A stretch of DNA of 64,000 nucleotides, taken from the NCBI GenBank assembly GCA_033065855.1, contig JAVXUO010000146.1, positions 62,001 through 126,000 of the forward strand, read 5' to 3'. The notes beneath the pieces are model-generated. The model was not told the DNA's origin. It was given only the letters and a program-made list of their open reading frames with translations, and made no database searches. Made by a program: the position numbers and the translations under genes. Positions 49,716-62,300 of this stretch are shown piece after piece. Each line of letters opens with the position of its first letter. Position 1 is the stretch's first letter. Source of the stretch: Escallonia rubra (lineage: Eukaryota > Streptophyta > Magnoliopsida > Escalloniales > Escalloniaceae).

Positions 49716-50525
49716 ATACTTCTTAAAAGTGAGTACCAAACCGTTCAAATCTATACATCCAAACTGATTCAATCTTTTTCAAAAAATTTAACGATTCGGT
49801 TTTACATTTCTCGAATCGTCGTTAGTTCGGATTGGTTAGGTTTACGGTTCGTTTTTTTGGAACCGATCACAAACCAAGTCGGATGGAAATATTATAATAT
49901 TAATTTATGTTTTGTGACATTAGTTGATAACTTTCACTTAAATGGTATTAAGCACATTCAAATAAACACAACACTTGAAGGTTAGAAGAAAACAAAATAG
50001 TGTGGGCAATTATAACAAAAAAGTTTAGTGATCAATATCTCTTAAATGGTACTAAGCATATTCAAATAAACACAACACTTGAAGGTTAGAAGAAAACAAA
50101 ATAGTGTGGGCAATTATAACAAAAAAGTTTAGTGATCAATATCTCTGTCACGTACATCAATGACAAAGGCATAATTAAGTTTTTATGAAAATATTAATTT
50201 GGAATAAAACTTATATCTTATGTTAACACAAGTACTTAGATATTGAATGAACAATATTATGTGCAATTTATCGAAAATATAACTTCAATTTTGAATGCTA
50301 TTTGGATCAATTGTAGGTGTCCAAAGGACAATTTTTCTAAATGGGTGCCCACCGATCCAAATCGATCGAACCGAACTGTTTTAACTGACTAAATATAACT
50401 GTCCAAACCGATGGTATTTGATTTGGTTCGGTTCAAATTTTTTAGAATCGAGAGGTAACGATATAGTTTCCGATTTTACCTCTAAACCGAACCAAAATAG
50501 AACGGAGCTCACCCCTAATACTTCT
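49716..50525 (-). mobile_element. Non-autonomous hAT-type element, copy B
   Basis: Element 49724-50517 (794 bp) with a perfect 8-bp target duplication, ATACTTCT, at 49716-49723 and 50518-50525. Terminal repeats: TAAAAGTGAGTACC at left, TAGGGGTGAGCTCC at right read on the other strand. The subterminal CGGTTCGG-rich regions and internal block match copies A and C in the opposite orientation. It is longer than A and C because of an internal 104-bp tandem duplication (49937-50040 and 50041-50144). No transposase. Confidence 0.85.
49937..50144. repeat. 104-bp tandem duplication inside hAT copy B
   Basis: The units begin CTTAAATGGTATTAAGCACA and CTTAAATGGTACTAAGCATA and are otherwise nearly identical to the end (GTTTAGTGATCAATATCT). 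Confidence 0.92.
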
Positions 50526-51135
50526 AGCTAAAATCATGAAGGATGAGCTACAGCCTTGGGTTTGGCCTAATTTCATAATCCTCCTATGCCATCCCTGGTA
50601 ACACAACCAGATAGAACGGCCATATTGCCGGCACGGAGCACCTAACCAATTCAACTTGGGCAAATGACGAGTGAGAATAATCTGAATTCTACAATTGCCT
50701 CCTAAATGCAGGACTTGCAAACTTGGAATCATATAATCATAAAAAGAAGGGAGCTGATCTGTAGCTCGTGTGCTAACGCTTCGTTTTCATGCTTTAAATT
50801 TTTATTGTCTAATTACCGTTTCCAAATTTTATTTTTAAAAACCAAAAGAATTAGACACTATTCACCTATTTTTTGCAAATTAGTTATTTTAATTTATCCA
50901 CGTGCTCACAAATCTTAATGTCTTACTTAATTAAATTTTATTATTTTTACAATTCTTAAAAATTGTATTCAAAAATTTTATATGTGTTTTCTGAGAAGAT
51001 ATAAATATGAAAACATAAATAGAGAAAATAGTAAACAGTGATAACATACCGTCTGTTTTGGATAGTTTGCTGACGATACAGCCAACGACAGAGATTCAAG
51101 AATCGAGATCCAAAAGTCCATGGAGTTGTTAATAA
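50526..51135. other. Spacer without gene
   Basis: AT-rich sequence between two non-autonomous elements. Short open frames at 50706-50918 and on the minus strand are not recognisable. Confidence 0.45.
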
Positions 51136-51594
51136 GGGCCAGTTTGACAAAAAAAAATTTCTCTTTTTTTTTTCAATTTTAAAAACTGAAAAAATTTAGG
51201 AGCGTTTGGTAACCATTTTTTTTTCAATATAAAAAACAAGTTTTAAAATTGAAAAGTAAAAAAAAAAACTCCAAAAACTGGTTTTTTTTTTTTAGACCAC
51301 CACCACCACCCTCCCACCGCCGGCAGCCACCTCAGGCGACCACCGCCGAAGACTGCTGGCAGCCACCTCCAGCCGCCGGCGACCACCACCACCACCGGCC
51401 ACCACCACCACCGGAAACCACAAAAAAAAAAGTCAAATTAAAAAGGGTTACCAAACACACAAAAAAAAAAAACTAAAAAAAAAGGGGTTATCAAACACCC
51501 ACTTGTTTTTATAAAAAAAAATTTTAAACTGATCTTTAAAAAACTGCTCTTTAAAAACTGAAAACCAAAAATTTTTTTTTTGTCAAACGAACCC
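51136..51594 (-). mobile_element. Non-autonomous element with CCA-rich core, copy 2
   Basis: About 459 bp. The left end is GGGCCAGTTTGAC; the right end on the other strand is GGGTTCGTTTGAC. Long A/T arms flank a GC-rich CCACCACC core. It is the reverse-oriented relative of 21324-21750 (shared CCAAAAACTGGTTTTTTT and TAGACCACC). The proline-rich open frame in it is a by-product of the CCA repeat. Confidence 0.6.
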
Positions 51595-51648
51595 AAGTCT
51601 CCAAAAAAGATTTTTATTTATTTATAGAAACTCAAGTTCATCATTTTC

Positions 51649-51673
51649 AAAGCTAACAAACGGGTCTCCAGTT
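51649..51673 (+). repeat. 25-bp direct repeat, left copy
   Basis: AAAGCTAACAAACGGGTCTC followed by CAGTT. The same 25 bases recur at 52781-52805. Beyond them both copies continue with looser similarity (TGTCCAT, CTTTC, GGTCCAT/AGTCCAT, ATGGAGCCCCA). Confidence 0.9.
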
Positions 51674-51877
51674 TTGGGCCTGCAGTTTTTACATTTTTCA
51701 TACCACCGAACAAATCTAATCATCTTGTCCATATTCTTTCAAGCCTGGTCCATCGCTATGGAGCCCCACCAAAACACACACAAAAAAAGCACAAATATCA
51801 AACCCGATCCAAGTTTTTTCTCGCGAACAAAACTCGTGACCCTCATCAGTCGCTTATGTCACGTTATATTTATCACC

Positions 51878-52591
51878 GTCACACTTCTGGATGAGTACGG
51901 TTCGGTCTGATTCGGTCAAACTGCAAACCGTACTATCACCCATCGGTTTGGAAAAGTTTGTGCCGACCTGAACCAAACACCATCAATTTGGACACTTCGA
52001 TTTAGTCGGTTTGGAATGGTTTGCACACATTAAAAAAAGTTAAGTAATTGACACTCCTAGTATTCGATCCAACTATAATTCAAAATTAAAGTTATATTCT
52101 ATCTAACACATAACTTGTTATCCTTCAATATCTAAGTGCTCGTGCTAACATAAGATATAAGTATTACGAAGTATTTAAGATATATATTACAATAAAAATT
52201 CAAGCATGCCTTTCTCATTGACGTACAAGAATGATTGATTAAATATACCAGAGATATTTATCACCAGACTTCTGTGTTGTAAGTGCTCTCATTATTTTCT
52301 TTTCCTTTGACATTCAAGGTTTTGTTTGTGTAGATTTCTTTAGTACCATGTGTATGAAAATAACCATCAATTGTCACTAAAAAAGAATTAAAATATCATA
52401 AGTGGGTCCGGTTCAATTTGTGATCGATTTCAAAAAATTAATTCGTGAACCAAACTGAACCGAACGAAGGCCGTTTTAAAAAAATGGAACTGTTACGATT
52501 TTTGGACGGTTCGGATGAAATCGGTTCAGTTTGATCAGTTTAAGCGATGTGAATCGATTTGAAAGGTTTAATGCTCATCCCTGGTGACACT
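51878..52591 (+). mobile_element. Non-autonomous hAT-type element, copy C
   Basis: Element 51886-52583 (698 bp). An 8-bp target duplication with one difference flanks it (GTCACACT at 51878-51885, GTGACACT at 52584-52591). The right terminus read outward-in is CAGGGATGAGCA; the left is TCTGGATGAGTA. Same orientation as copy A, with shared internal sequence. It lies about 0.8 kb upstream of the RLT start codon. Confidence 0.75.
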
Positions 52592-52780
52592 GAAGCCATT
52601 TATCGCAAAGAGGACATGTGAGTGAGAAATTGAACCGCTACGATTTTCGGACGGTTTGAACAAAATCGATTCAGTTTGATCGGTTTAAATGATTCGAATG
52701 GGTTTAAACGGTTTAACGCTCTCCACTGGTCACAGGCAAATCCATTCTCGCAAAGAGGACATGTGAAGCTAAAAACCAAT
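52592..52780. repeat. Second, diverged hAT tail and adjoining host repeat
   Basis: CGCAAAGAGGACATGTGA occurs at 52604-52621 and 52749-52766. Between them a CGGTTTGAACAAAATCGATT-type tail resembles the last 80 bases of copy C, so about 145 bp (tail plus host flank) has been duplicated and has diverged. Confidence 0.65.
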
Positions 52781-52805
52781 AAAGCTAACAAACGGGTCTC
52801 CAGTT
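52781..52805 (+). repeat. 25-bp direct repeat, right copy
   Basis: Second copy of the repeat at 51649-51673, about 570 bases before the RLT start codon. See that entry. Confidence 0.9.
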
Positions 52806-53283
52806 ATGTCCATCTCTTTCCACAGCCCAGTCCATGCTAAACAATCCAGATGGAGCCCCAGTCAAACCCCACGAGAGCACAACTCTTAAGAACCTCAAAA
52901 TTACCCAAAAAACCCAGAAAACCCAACTTCAAAATCCCCCCCAAGAAAGCGAAAAATAGTGCACATTCCCAAAAGAATTTGTGTTGCATACATCGTATTC
53001 ATAGGCGCAGTGTGTTTACCCACACACGATCAGACGCCAGTTTGATGATCCTAGTTACAACGTTATTCAACACGAGCAGGGAAAATAGACGCAGAATTAC
53101 GAGGAACACGTAAATTAAATAAAAGCGAGACAATGGACTCTTGTTATAATTCCACTTTACCAATTCATTATTCCCTTCTCCGTAATTATTATTGTGATTG
53201 TTCCTCGTCCCACATCTCACGTTATTCGCTTCATCTCACCGCAAATCCCTTCTCCCTTTGGTGCCACGGCAGATGTGGCGTGA
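52806..53283. other. RLT upstream region
   Basis: Upstream of the RLT core promoter. It contains CCCCA-rich and AAGAA-rich stretches and no open frame of note. Confidence 0.45.
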
Positions 53284-53285
53284 GC

Positions 53286-53293
53286 TATAAAGA
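53286..53293 (+). promoter_or_regulatory. TATA-like box of RLT gene
   Basis: TATAAAGA 80 bases before the start codon, following a GC-richer stretch. If used, the leader is about 55 bases. A longer leader from an upstream TATA-less start is also possible. Confidence 0.4.
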
Positions 53294-53372
53294 TCAATAG
53301 CGGCATGTGTTTGTGATAGGGGGGGCTTCGGTTTTTTGTTAGGGTTTGCGAATTGGGGGAGTTGGGGCGTCA

Positions 53373-56300
53373 ATGGAGTCCGGCTCGGAAGGAGAGAGCG
53401 ACAGGAAGAATAATAATAACAATAACAGTCCGCCTGACGAATGGAAGAAGCCCAAGCGCCAGATGAAGACTCCGTTCCAATTGGAAACCCTCGAGAAGAC
53501 CTACGCCAGTATGTGAATCTCTCTCTGTGTTTGATTGATGCGTTTCTGGGGTTTGATTGTGTTATGAGTCTGTGTTTTTTTTTAAAGTTTCGGATTGATT
53601 GATGTTTATTTTGGTGTTAGATTGATTGTTTGAGCTGTAGAGACGTGTTAATCATGTGTGTGTGTGTGTATGTGTTTGTTTTGAGTTTTGATTGATGTGT
53701 TGTCGTGTCTGATTTATTGTTTGTGCATTAGAGGGGTGTGTGTGTGCATGTGTGTGTGTGTGTTATGGACTGCTGTGTTATGATCTGTAAGTTATTGTCT
53801 GAGCATTGGAAATTTTGTGTGTTTGCACGCGGCTTTTTTTAGGGTTTGAATTTTGGATTGATGTGTGTTGGTGCTTTATTGATTGTTTGAGCTGCAGAGA
53901 TGTATCCATCATGTGTGCGTGTGTGTTTTGGATTGATGCGTTTGTGGTGCTTGGTTTTTTCTTTGAGCATTGGAGACTTGTGTGTCTTTTTGGGGTTTGA
54001 GTTTTTGATTCATGTGATTTTTGGTGGACTTTTGTGAGCAGTGGAAATGTATCCATCGGAGGCGACGAGAGTGGAGCTGGCGGAGAAGTTACAATTGACG
54101 GACAGGCAACTACAGATGTGGTTCTGTCACAGGAGGTTGAAGGATAAGAAGGAAGGGATGGGGAGGAAGTCGAAAGCTGCAACGCCAGTTCCAAGGACGG
54201 CGTCAATGGATGAATTGGTGGCTGAGCCTGAAGGCTCGAGGTCGAGATCAAGGTCCAGGTCAGATTCGGCGTCAGGGACAATGCAAGGTTCGGGTTCGAG
54301 TCAGTATGAATATGAGGATGACGTGCCATTGGTGAGGAGAGGGTATGAGTTGTCGCCGCTTGTGGGAAGGGAGCGTAGGGTGATAGCTTGTGTTGAGGCG
54401 CAGTTAGGGGAGCCGCTGAGGGAAGACGGGCCGATTCTTGGGATGGACTTCGATGAACTGCCGCCCGGTGCATTTGGGGCACCTATAGGTACTCTTATGT
54501 GCTTTCTATTGTTGTTAATGTTATGTGTATTTGTTGATGGTGGCAAAAGTTGAGCAAGTTAGATGCTTTCCATATTCCATGCATTTGTAGCTGGGATACA
54601 TTAGTGACCCAAAGAAATTTCGTGGAAGTTGGGTTTCAGATCTTATTAGGACAATTTTTTTTCTGTGCATTTTTCTGTGTTCTTCGGTGATAAAGAAGCT
54701 ACTATATGATGTTACAGCTTATTGAATCGCCAAGCCTGTTTTGGGTTTCCCTGAGATGGTGTTAGTGGCGCCTGGTTTCTTATATGCTTGTAGCATTTTT
54801 GAACTTTTTGGCTTTACTCTTCGTACTTGTCCGATGCAACAAAGGCTTGATAGGTGGTACTAGCATGGTTATAAATTGATATTGTTTCGCTTGTATCTAC
54901 GGTACATGTTCTGATACACAATACACTTTGGCAAAGGTAGTAAGTGCAACTCAGTAGTTTCAATGTTTCTCCAGGCTTCAGCTTCTAATATTCGTATCAT
55001 CTGCACTTATAATAGTAGAAATAATTGCACTTATAACACTAGAAATAACTGGTGCTATTGAATTAAACAATGTAGTCAATTCATTGGACTAGATTTATGG
55101 CGCCGGCCGATTTGTTTTCCCATATAGAGAGATATTGATTTGCATCTTACAATGTTTGAGATGCAAAACTCGGACTTGGATACACAATATGTATCTCGGT
55201 TTGACAACTATGCACATGACCGAATGCAGTAATTATTCATAACACACACTATTACAAATTGAACCTACTAAAGTAACAAAAGGAGAATAATTAACGACTT
55301 GAGTAATTAGACCTTGTTGTGTTGAGACAAAAATTCAGCAACGCCTGCATTTGAAAAGTACCAAGCCACTTGTTACTTTCTTAGAATTCTTGGTAACACG
55401 ATACCAGGTAAGTTCAGCAGTTCTCACCTATCAAAATGTGGTACTTACTCTTCAATTGGTCCATCAGATTGCCGTTTATTATGTTCTGCACTGTGCAATA
55501 TCCAACATATCTTTGAATACATGCATAGAATTGGCGAGGCCAACGTTTGGCTCATCCTGCAACTCTATTGTTTAACTTGTGTCACGGCAAAGGTGGTGTA
55601 TGCTTTGAGTTTTTGCGGTTGATTTTTATAGCTTGTGAAGCGCTTCAACCTTGATTCTCTAAATGAACTGGTATCAAGCTTGAGCTTGATGAAACTTGTG
55701 CATATGACTTATGCTGCCTCTTATTCGCCCTCACAAGGAACATTTGTGGTAAAGGCTAAAGTAGTTCTTTTCCACAGACAACCTGTAGAAGTATATTCTA
55801 CATGTAAATTGTTGTTAAAGTATCTCAAGTCATGTATCGAGCAGATGAGATTCGAATATGTACATACCTTTGACATGGATAGAGTCCAACGAACCAATTT
55901 TGTAGATGTTTTGTTGGTTGATGAGTTCAGCCATCTACAAATACTTGTATAGGGATAAGTATTTGTAGATGCTGGTTGAGTTCTTTATATCATGGTTTTG
56001 ATTTTGCTTTCTGCTTTTTGCAATATTTGTCGATTAGTAATTAGATAATTGGTATATTGCCAGAGGGATATAATTATTGATTTACCACTTATTCTTGATG
56101 AGGTTGCTGCGCTTAGTAGAATGTCTGCTAGCGTACATTTTTTGCCGAAATGATTTTGTTGATTCATGGCCATGTACATATATGTACAGTAGCCTACCCA
56201 ACTAGTTGGGACTGAGGCCTAGTTGTCGTTAATTAGAGATTTTTTTTTTTTTTTTTGTGGTTTTGGGGGGCGGTGGGGTTTAAGCTTCATTTTCTAGATT

Positions 56301-59300
56301 AACATATGGCTTGGTAATCAATGATCTATTAGCTTTTGAGTTGATTTCTTTTGAGCTAATGTCTTTACTTTTCTTTCTGCAGCGGTGACGGAGCAGTGGC
56401 AACGAACTCGGCGTTCTTATGATGACAAAGTATTTGAGCAATCTCATGCCAAGCCAGTTAAAGTTGGTTCTCTATTCCTTTAAGAGACTTTTGATTTTGC
56501 CCCACCCCCACCATCCCAACACACACCCACACACACAAAGCCTGAAAAGAGAACATTTAAGGAAGAGGGAATATTTTTTACTTAAATGTGTGTTATTTCC
56601 TTAGCACATTTTTATCTGAATACCTGTTCATATAAAGTTGAGAGCTTCTGCCGTAGATATATATTGTATGTGTAAGATTTATTTTGTATAAAAGTGCGTG
56701 GATAGGATTTTTGGGGTTGGATTTATCCTCTCAAAGACGTTTAATATGCTAATTGGACTAATATTTAAGTCTCTCTGATAATAACGTTCTTTATTCAGAA
56801 TGCTAAAGTTGTCTCTGTTCCTTGTTCAAATGGTTACATCGGATAGTTGTTTTCGATTCTCCTTTCTTATTCTTAGGAAAGTTCCTGAGAGCTCTTAGTT
56901 GAGCCATGTTTCATGTTTACTTTTGTTTGCTTTCCTCTCCCCAGCCATCTTGGTTTCAGAAGCTTTGCTGTGCTTTCTCTTTATAAGAATCGGACCTAGT
57001 GAGGTGTGAAATGAGAAGGGATGTCATAATAAGGTTTTTTTTATAAAGAAGACCCCTACACCTTCCACATTTATAAAGTCATAAATTGCTCTACATTTGA
57101 TAAGTAAAATCAAGACTGAAGAAGTAATGATATTAGGTAGATTGCGTAAACGGTTGAAGTTATAACGCTTTTAATATTCCAGGCTGCAATGAGGGGTCTT
57201 AACGAACCTATTGAACCCATCGTGAGATCTGATGCATTCGGAAGAATATCACCTCATTTGTATGGTTTACCTGTGGATGGTCCCACCACCAAAAGCTTAT
57301 CCTTTGAGCAAGAAAAGGGACAAATCTCTAAGGGATATGGTATCCATGGGAAGTTAACAGGTGTTGATCTATTGTCTCAAGAAAGCAAGCAGGGACAATT
57401 TTTTTCACCTCCAAAGGACGAGTCTGTTCCGCAAAATGAAGATGCTTTGCAGACAGGGTCGAAACGCAAGGTGTTTAAGTTAGTAAATTTCTCTTTATGC
57501 AATTGTCTCTCAGAGCCAGACTTTTCATATCAGTTTCCTTTGCAGGGTGACGAAGCTGGAATTGGAAGTGAAGTCCAAGTCCATGAAAAGCGGATCCGGA
57601 AAGAGCTCGAGAAACAAGATCATCTGAGGCGAAAGGTCTGGCCTTTATAGTTCCTCATATAGATTTGTGTCAGACATACCTTATAAACTGCCTGACAAGA
57701 GAAACTTTATTGTCAAAACTTATTTTTTTTCCTTCCTTTAACTTAAGAGGGAAGAGCAGATGAGGAAAGAAATTGAGAAGCAAGACCGAGAAAGACGGAA
57801 AGAAGAAGAGAGGATCATGCGAGAAAAGCAGCGGATGGAGGAGAGGTTGCAGCGAGAGGAAAGACGTGAAATTGAAAGGAGGGAGAAGTTTTTGCAGAGG
57901 GAGGAGCTGAAGGTAGTTTTAAGAACCCATTCATTTGAAGTTTTTAAGCTCGTGCTAAATGGAGTCCCTCTCCCCCTCCCTCTCCCCGGATTTTTCCAAG
58001 CATCTATGTATATTTTCCTTCTCTTTTTCATGACTAGGCGGAGAGAATGAGACAAAAGGAAGAGCTTCGTAGAGAAAAGGAAGCGGCAAGACTCAAAGCT
58101 GCTAGGGAAAGAGCAACAGCACGAAGAATTGTTAGAGAATCTATGGAGCTAATTGAGGATGAGCGTCTGGAGCTGATGGAGTTGGCTGCCTCAAGCAAAG
58201 GATTGCCCTCAATGATTTCCCTCGACTATGATAGTTTGCAAGATCTTGAGTCATTCAGAGGTAGGTGTTTCTTTACCTAGTCGCAGAAGAACTTTTTTGC
58301 ACTGCATATTATGAGTATATTTAATAATGTGAAAAGATTTTCTTGTATATACAACAATGTCGTCACCTCTTCCTTAAGGTATCAAGCTTAGTATTAGTTT
58401 TCTGTGATGGTTGATTGCTTTGTGCACTAGCATCTGTATTGCGTAAACAGATGTTGGTTTTATCTTATTTTTCTTTGACTTCTTTCTCTTCTAGTACCTT
58501 TAGTCTTTCTTTTTATCGGCCAGTTCAAGTCCCCAGTTCAAACAAAGAAAAGAACAGAAAAGTTCAAGCCCCTCAGCTTTCATCTCATCTACTTGAATTC
58601 TCTATGAATTGCTTTTGAACCATGTGCGAATGATCCCCTTAGGAATACTGGTAAGCTATACCTGTTTAATTGAGATCTATGTTCTAGTGGTCAGCTTCAA
58701 TGATGTCAAATAGTTCAGAACCAGTATTTATTGTTTACTGTCTAACTGAAGAAATTTTTTCCAGCATTTCATAGTTCATCTGCACTCTCTTGCGCTAACT
58801 TGTACCACATTAACATTATTCTGTCTCATTTCTTGTCATTGAGTTGCACCATCTTGTTTCTTCTAAACAACTTTTGTGCTTCAGATTCCTTGAGTGCATT
58901 CCCTCCAAAGTCCGTGCATCTAAAAATGCCATTTGCAGTTCAGCCCTGGATTCATTCAGAGGACAATGTGGGGAACCTTCTCTTGGTAGGTGCTATGACC
59001 TTTTTTGACTTACTTTCTTTTGTTGACACAGAAAGTGTTTCTGATATTATCAGAAGATACATTCTCGTGTATCTTGACATATTTGTAGTATATGCAAGTG
59101 GTATCTTAGTCCTCTTCCCCAGTGCAGTAGTTGTCAACAGGCAGAGAAACATAATTCTAAGAGCCTCTACCTTTCTTGGTTCATCTAATGCAGACTGTTC
59201 AGCATTTTCTTGTAACAGGCAACTTGTGGAATATTGAGTCAACTTATTTAGCCAATTGCATGCCTATCGTTGTTATATATGCTCTCTGGTTCAAAAATAG

Positions 59301-62300
59301 ACTTGATTGGTTATAGGATGTGTACTCTCATTCATGTTTTTGTGCAAATTCTCTTATGGAAAAGATGAATTATGTTCTGAATGCCTACTCATTTCGTGAT
59401 GAAATCAGCTCGTTTTTTGAACGTAATGCATTTCTTCTCTGATGTTTTGAGATTATGCCTGCTTTTTCAGGTTTGGAGATTCTGTATTACTTTTGCTGAT
59501 GTTCTTGGGATTTGGCCTTTTACACTAGATGAATTTGTTCAAGCTTTTCATGATTACGTAAGTTTTGTTTTCTAACTAATCATCTGGGAAACCTACTTGA
59601 TTTTAGCCTTGGCTCTTGTCCCTGGGTTCGTGTCTCTCGGCTTATATTTTATTTTATGTTATTCCTTCAGGATTCGAGGTTGTTAGGTGAGATACACATA
59701 GCTCTTCTGAAATTAATTATCAAGGATATTGAAGATGTTGCAAGGACCCCCTGCAGCGGGCTAGGAACAAATCAATATACTGTTGCCAATCCTGAAGGTG
59801 GACATCCTCAGATAGTCGAAGGGGTAATCTCTGGTTTAGAAACATCCAGCATTTCTCCATAGCACTAGGCAAAATATATATCTTTTGAAGCAGCACCTCA
59901 TGCTGTTGTGACTTGTCTATCAGGCATATATGTGGGGCTTTGACATACGCAACTGGCAGAATCACTTAAATCCATTGACATGGCCTGAAATATTGCGGCA
60001 GTTTGCACTGTCAGCGGGGTTTGGACCTGAATTGAAGAAAGAGCGTGTTGAACGGGCAGGCTTTAATGATAACGACGAGGTGCCTCTTTCATTGATTTCT
60101 TCACGCTTTTGTCCACTTTTGGTGCTTATATAGAGTAGGATCCAAGTATCTAACACCAGTTTAGTTTAGTGACTATTGGGTCATCAAATAGATACGCGTT
60201 GCAGATCCATCATGATTATATCTATTGATGCAGTTTAATCATTGATTTTGTCACACTTTTCTCAACTTTTGGTGTTTATATAGAGTAGGATCCAAGTATC
60301 TAACAGTAAATACCCTTTGCCGGTTCGTCATGATTATATTTATTGATGCAGGTTAATCGTTGTGATGATATAGTTTCTATGCTACGCAATGGTTCCGCAG
60401 CTGTAAATGCAGCTGCAGCGATGCAGGAAAAAGGATTCCCCCCACCACGCAAGTCTAGGCATCGATTGACTCCGGGAACAGTAAAATTTGCTGCTTACCA
60501 TGTTCTTTCTCTCGAGGGAAGCAAGGGTCTAACACTTTTAGAACTTGCGGACAAGATTCAGGTAATTATAGGTGATCTTTGATGTTTCTTTGATTAATCT
60601 AGTATTTCCTAATAACTCACTCCTTCTTCAAGAAATCTGGACTTCGTGACCTATCAACCAGCAAGACGCCGGATGCCTCCATTTCTGTTGCTTTGTCAAG
60701 GGATCCAATTCTATTTGAAAGAATTGCTCCTTCAACGTATTGCGTACGGCCTGCATTTAGGAAAGATCCCGCTGATGCCGAGGCAATAATTTCAGCAGCC
60801 AGGGAGAAAATACAGAACTTTGCAAATGGAGTTTTGGCCACGGAAAATGTTGATGATGCTGATAAAGATGATGGCTCTGATTGTGATGTTGCTGAGGGTC
60901 CTGAAATTGATGATTTGGGTACTCTATCCAATGCAAACAAGAGCGGCGATCAATATGACGAAGGAGTGGGCACTTTTTCAGGAAATGGGAAAGGAAATCT
61001 CGGTGATGTTGCTTTAAGCCTGCCAAAAAGATCCGATACTACTTGTAAGGAATTTTTTTTTTAACTTTAACATGGTGCCAACATTAGTATCTTTTTTGCT
61101 CTATTCGAAGATCTAAGGATATAACATTGCAGGTCATACTACTGACCAGTGTAGTAATGTTACTGGTAAAGGAAGTGTTGCGAGTTATCCTGGCCACGGG
61201 GGCAGAGAGATTGATGAGAGCAAATCAGGTGAACCATGGGTTCAAGGACTTACTGAAGGAGAGTATTCTGATCTCTGTGTTGAGGAGCGTCTCAACGCCC
61301 TTGTTGCCTTAATTGGTGTTGCAAACGAAGGAAATTTTATCCGAGCGGTTCTCGAGGTTGACTGCTTTCTCATATTTCTGACTATAAAGTTACTTTTTTA
61401 TATCATTAGTCTATGTGATAAGTTAGTTCTGCATCATAATTAGACAAAAAGAAGATTGATCGTGTGTTGTTGACATTGGGTGCTGCAGGATCGTTTGGAT
61501 GCAGCAAATGCTCTTAAAAAGCAAATGTGGGCAGAAGCACAATTAGATAAAAGGCGCATGAAAGAAGAGAATGTACCTAAATTTTATGATTCGTATTCAA
61601 TTGTTGCTGCAGAGGGCAGCCAGAGTCCCTTGGCTGTTAACAATACAACTGACGAGGCATCTCTCAGTACTGCAGTCAAGGAAAAGCTTTCTATGGGTGC
61701 AGACAATGTCCACAATGATACCTCGTTGGGTCAGGTTACTCCAATTCACCAGAATGGACTTGCGGCTGAAAGGTCACGCTTGCAGTTGAAATCCTTCGTT
61801 GGCCACAGAGCAGAAGAGATGTACGTGTACAGGTCCTTGCCTCTGGGTCATGATCGAAGACGTAATCGGTACTGGCAATTTGTTGCATCTTCTTCAAGAT
61901 ATGATCCTGGATCTGGCAGGATCTTTGTTGAATTAATTGATGGCTCATGGAGGCTTATTGATTCTGAAGAGGTAGACTCTTGTGGTCTCTTAATACTCTC
62001 TTTCGTTTCCGCGAAGTTTGACTTTGTCAGATTAGTTATGTGGTGGGGCTGGTGAAGAAAAGAAACAGTTATATCTTCGTTTTTTTCTTATTCTGTTTGA
62101 GATGCACCGTCTTCACTGCCTGTGGATGTTGAAACAATATGATAAAAGAATGAATTGGGCTATCCTTGAAATTGTTATTGTTGTACCTTGTGCAAAAAAG
62201 AGTGCAACTAAAACAATGTAGAAAGTCATATCTGGCTTCTTACACATCCCAGCAGAAAGGTTTAGAGGGTAGAAGGGAATTAATTGTGGGGTGCAGGGAG

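Noticed and set aside
51249..51476. Proline/histidine-rich open frame
   Set aside because: Product of CCA repeats in the core of a non-autonomous element.
53778..54482. 234-codon minus-strand Ser/Pro/Thr-rich frame
   Set aside because: Antisense to RLT exon 2 and its GT-rich intron; its composition is explained by those sequences.
55635..55952. 105-codon frame inside RLT intron 2
   Set aside because: Unrecognised, no splice or promoter context, and the host intron must be removed to keep the RLT frame.
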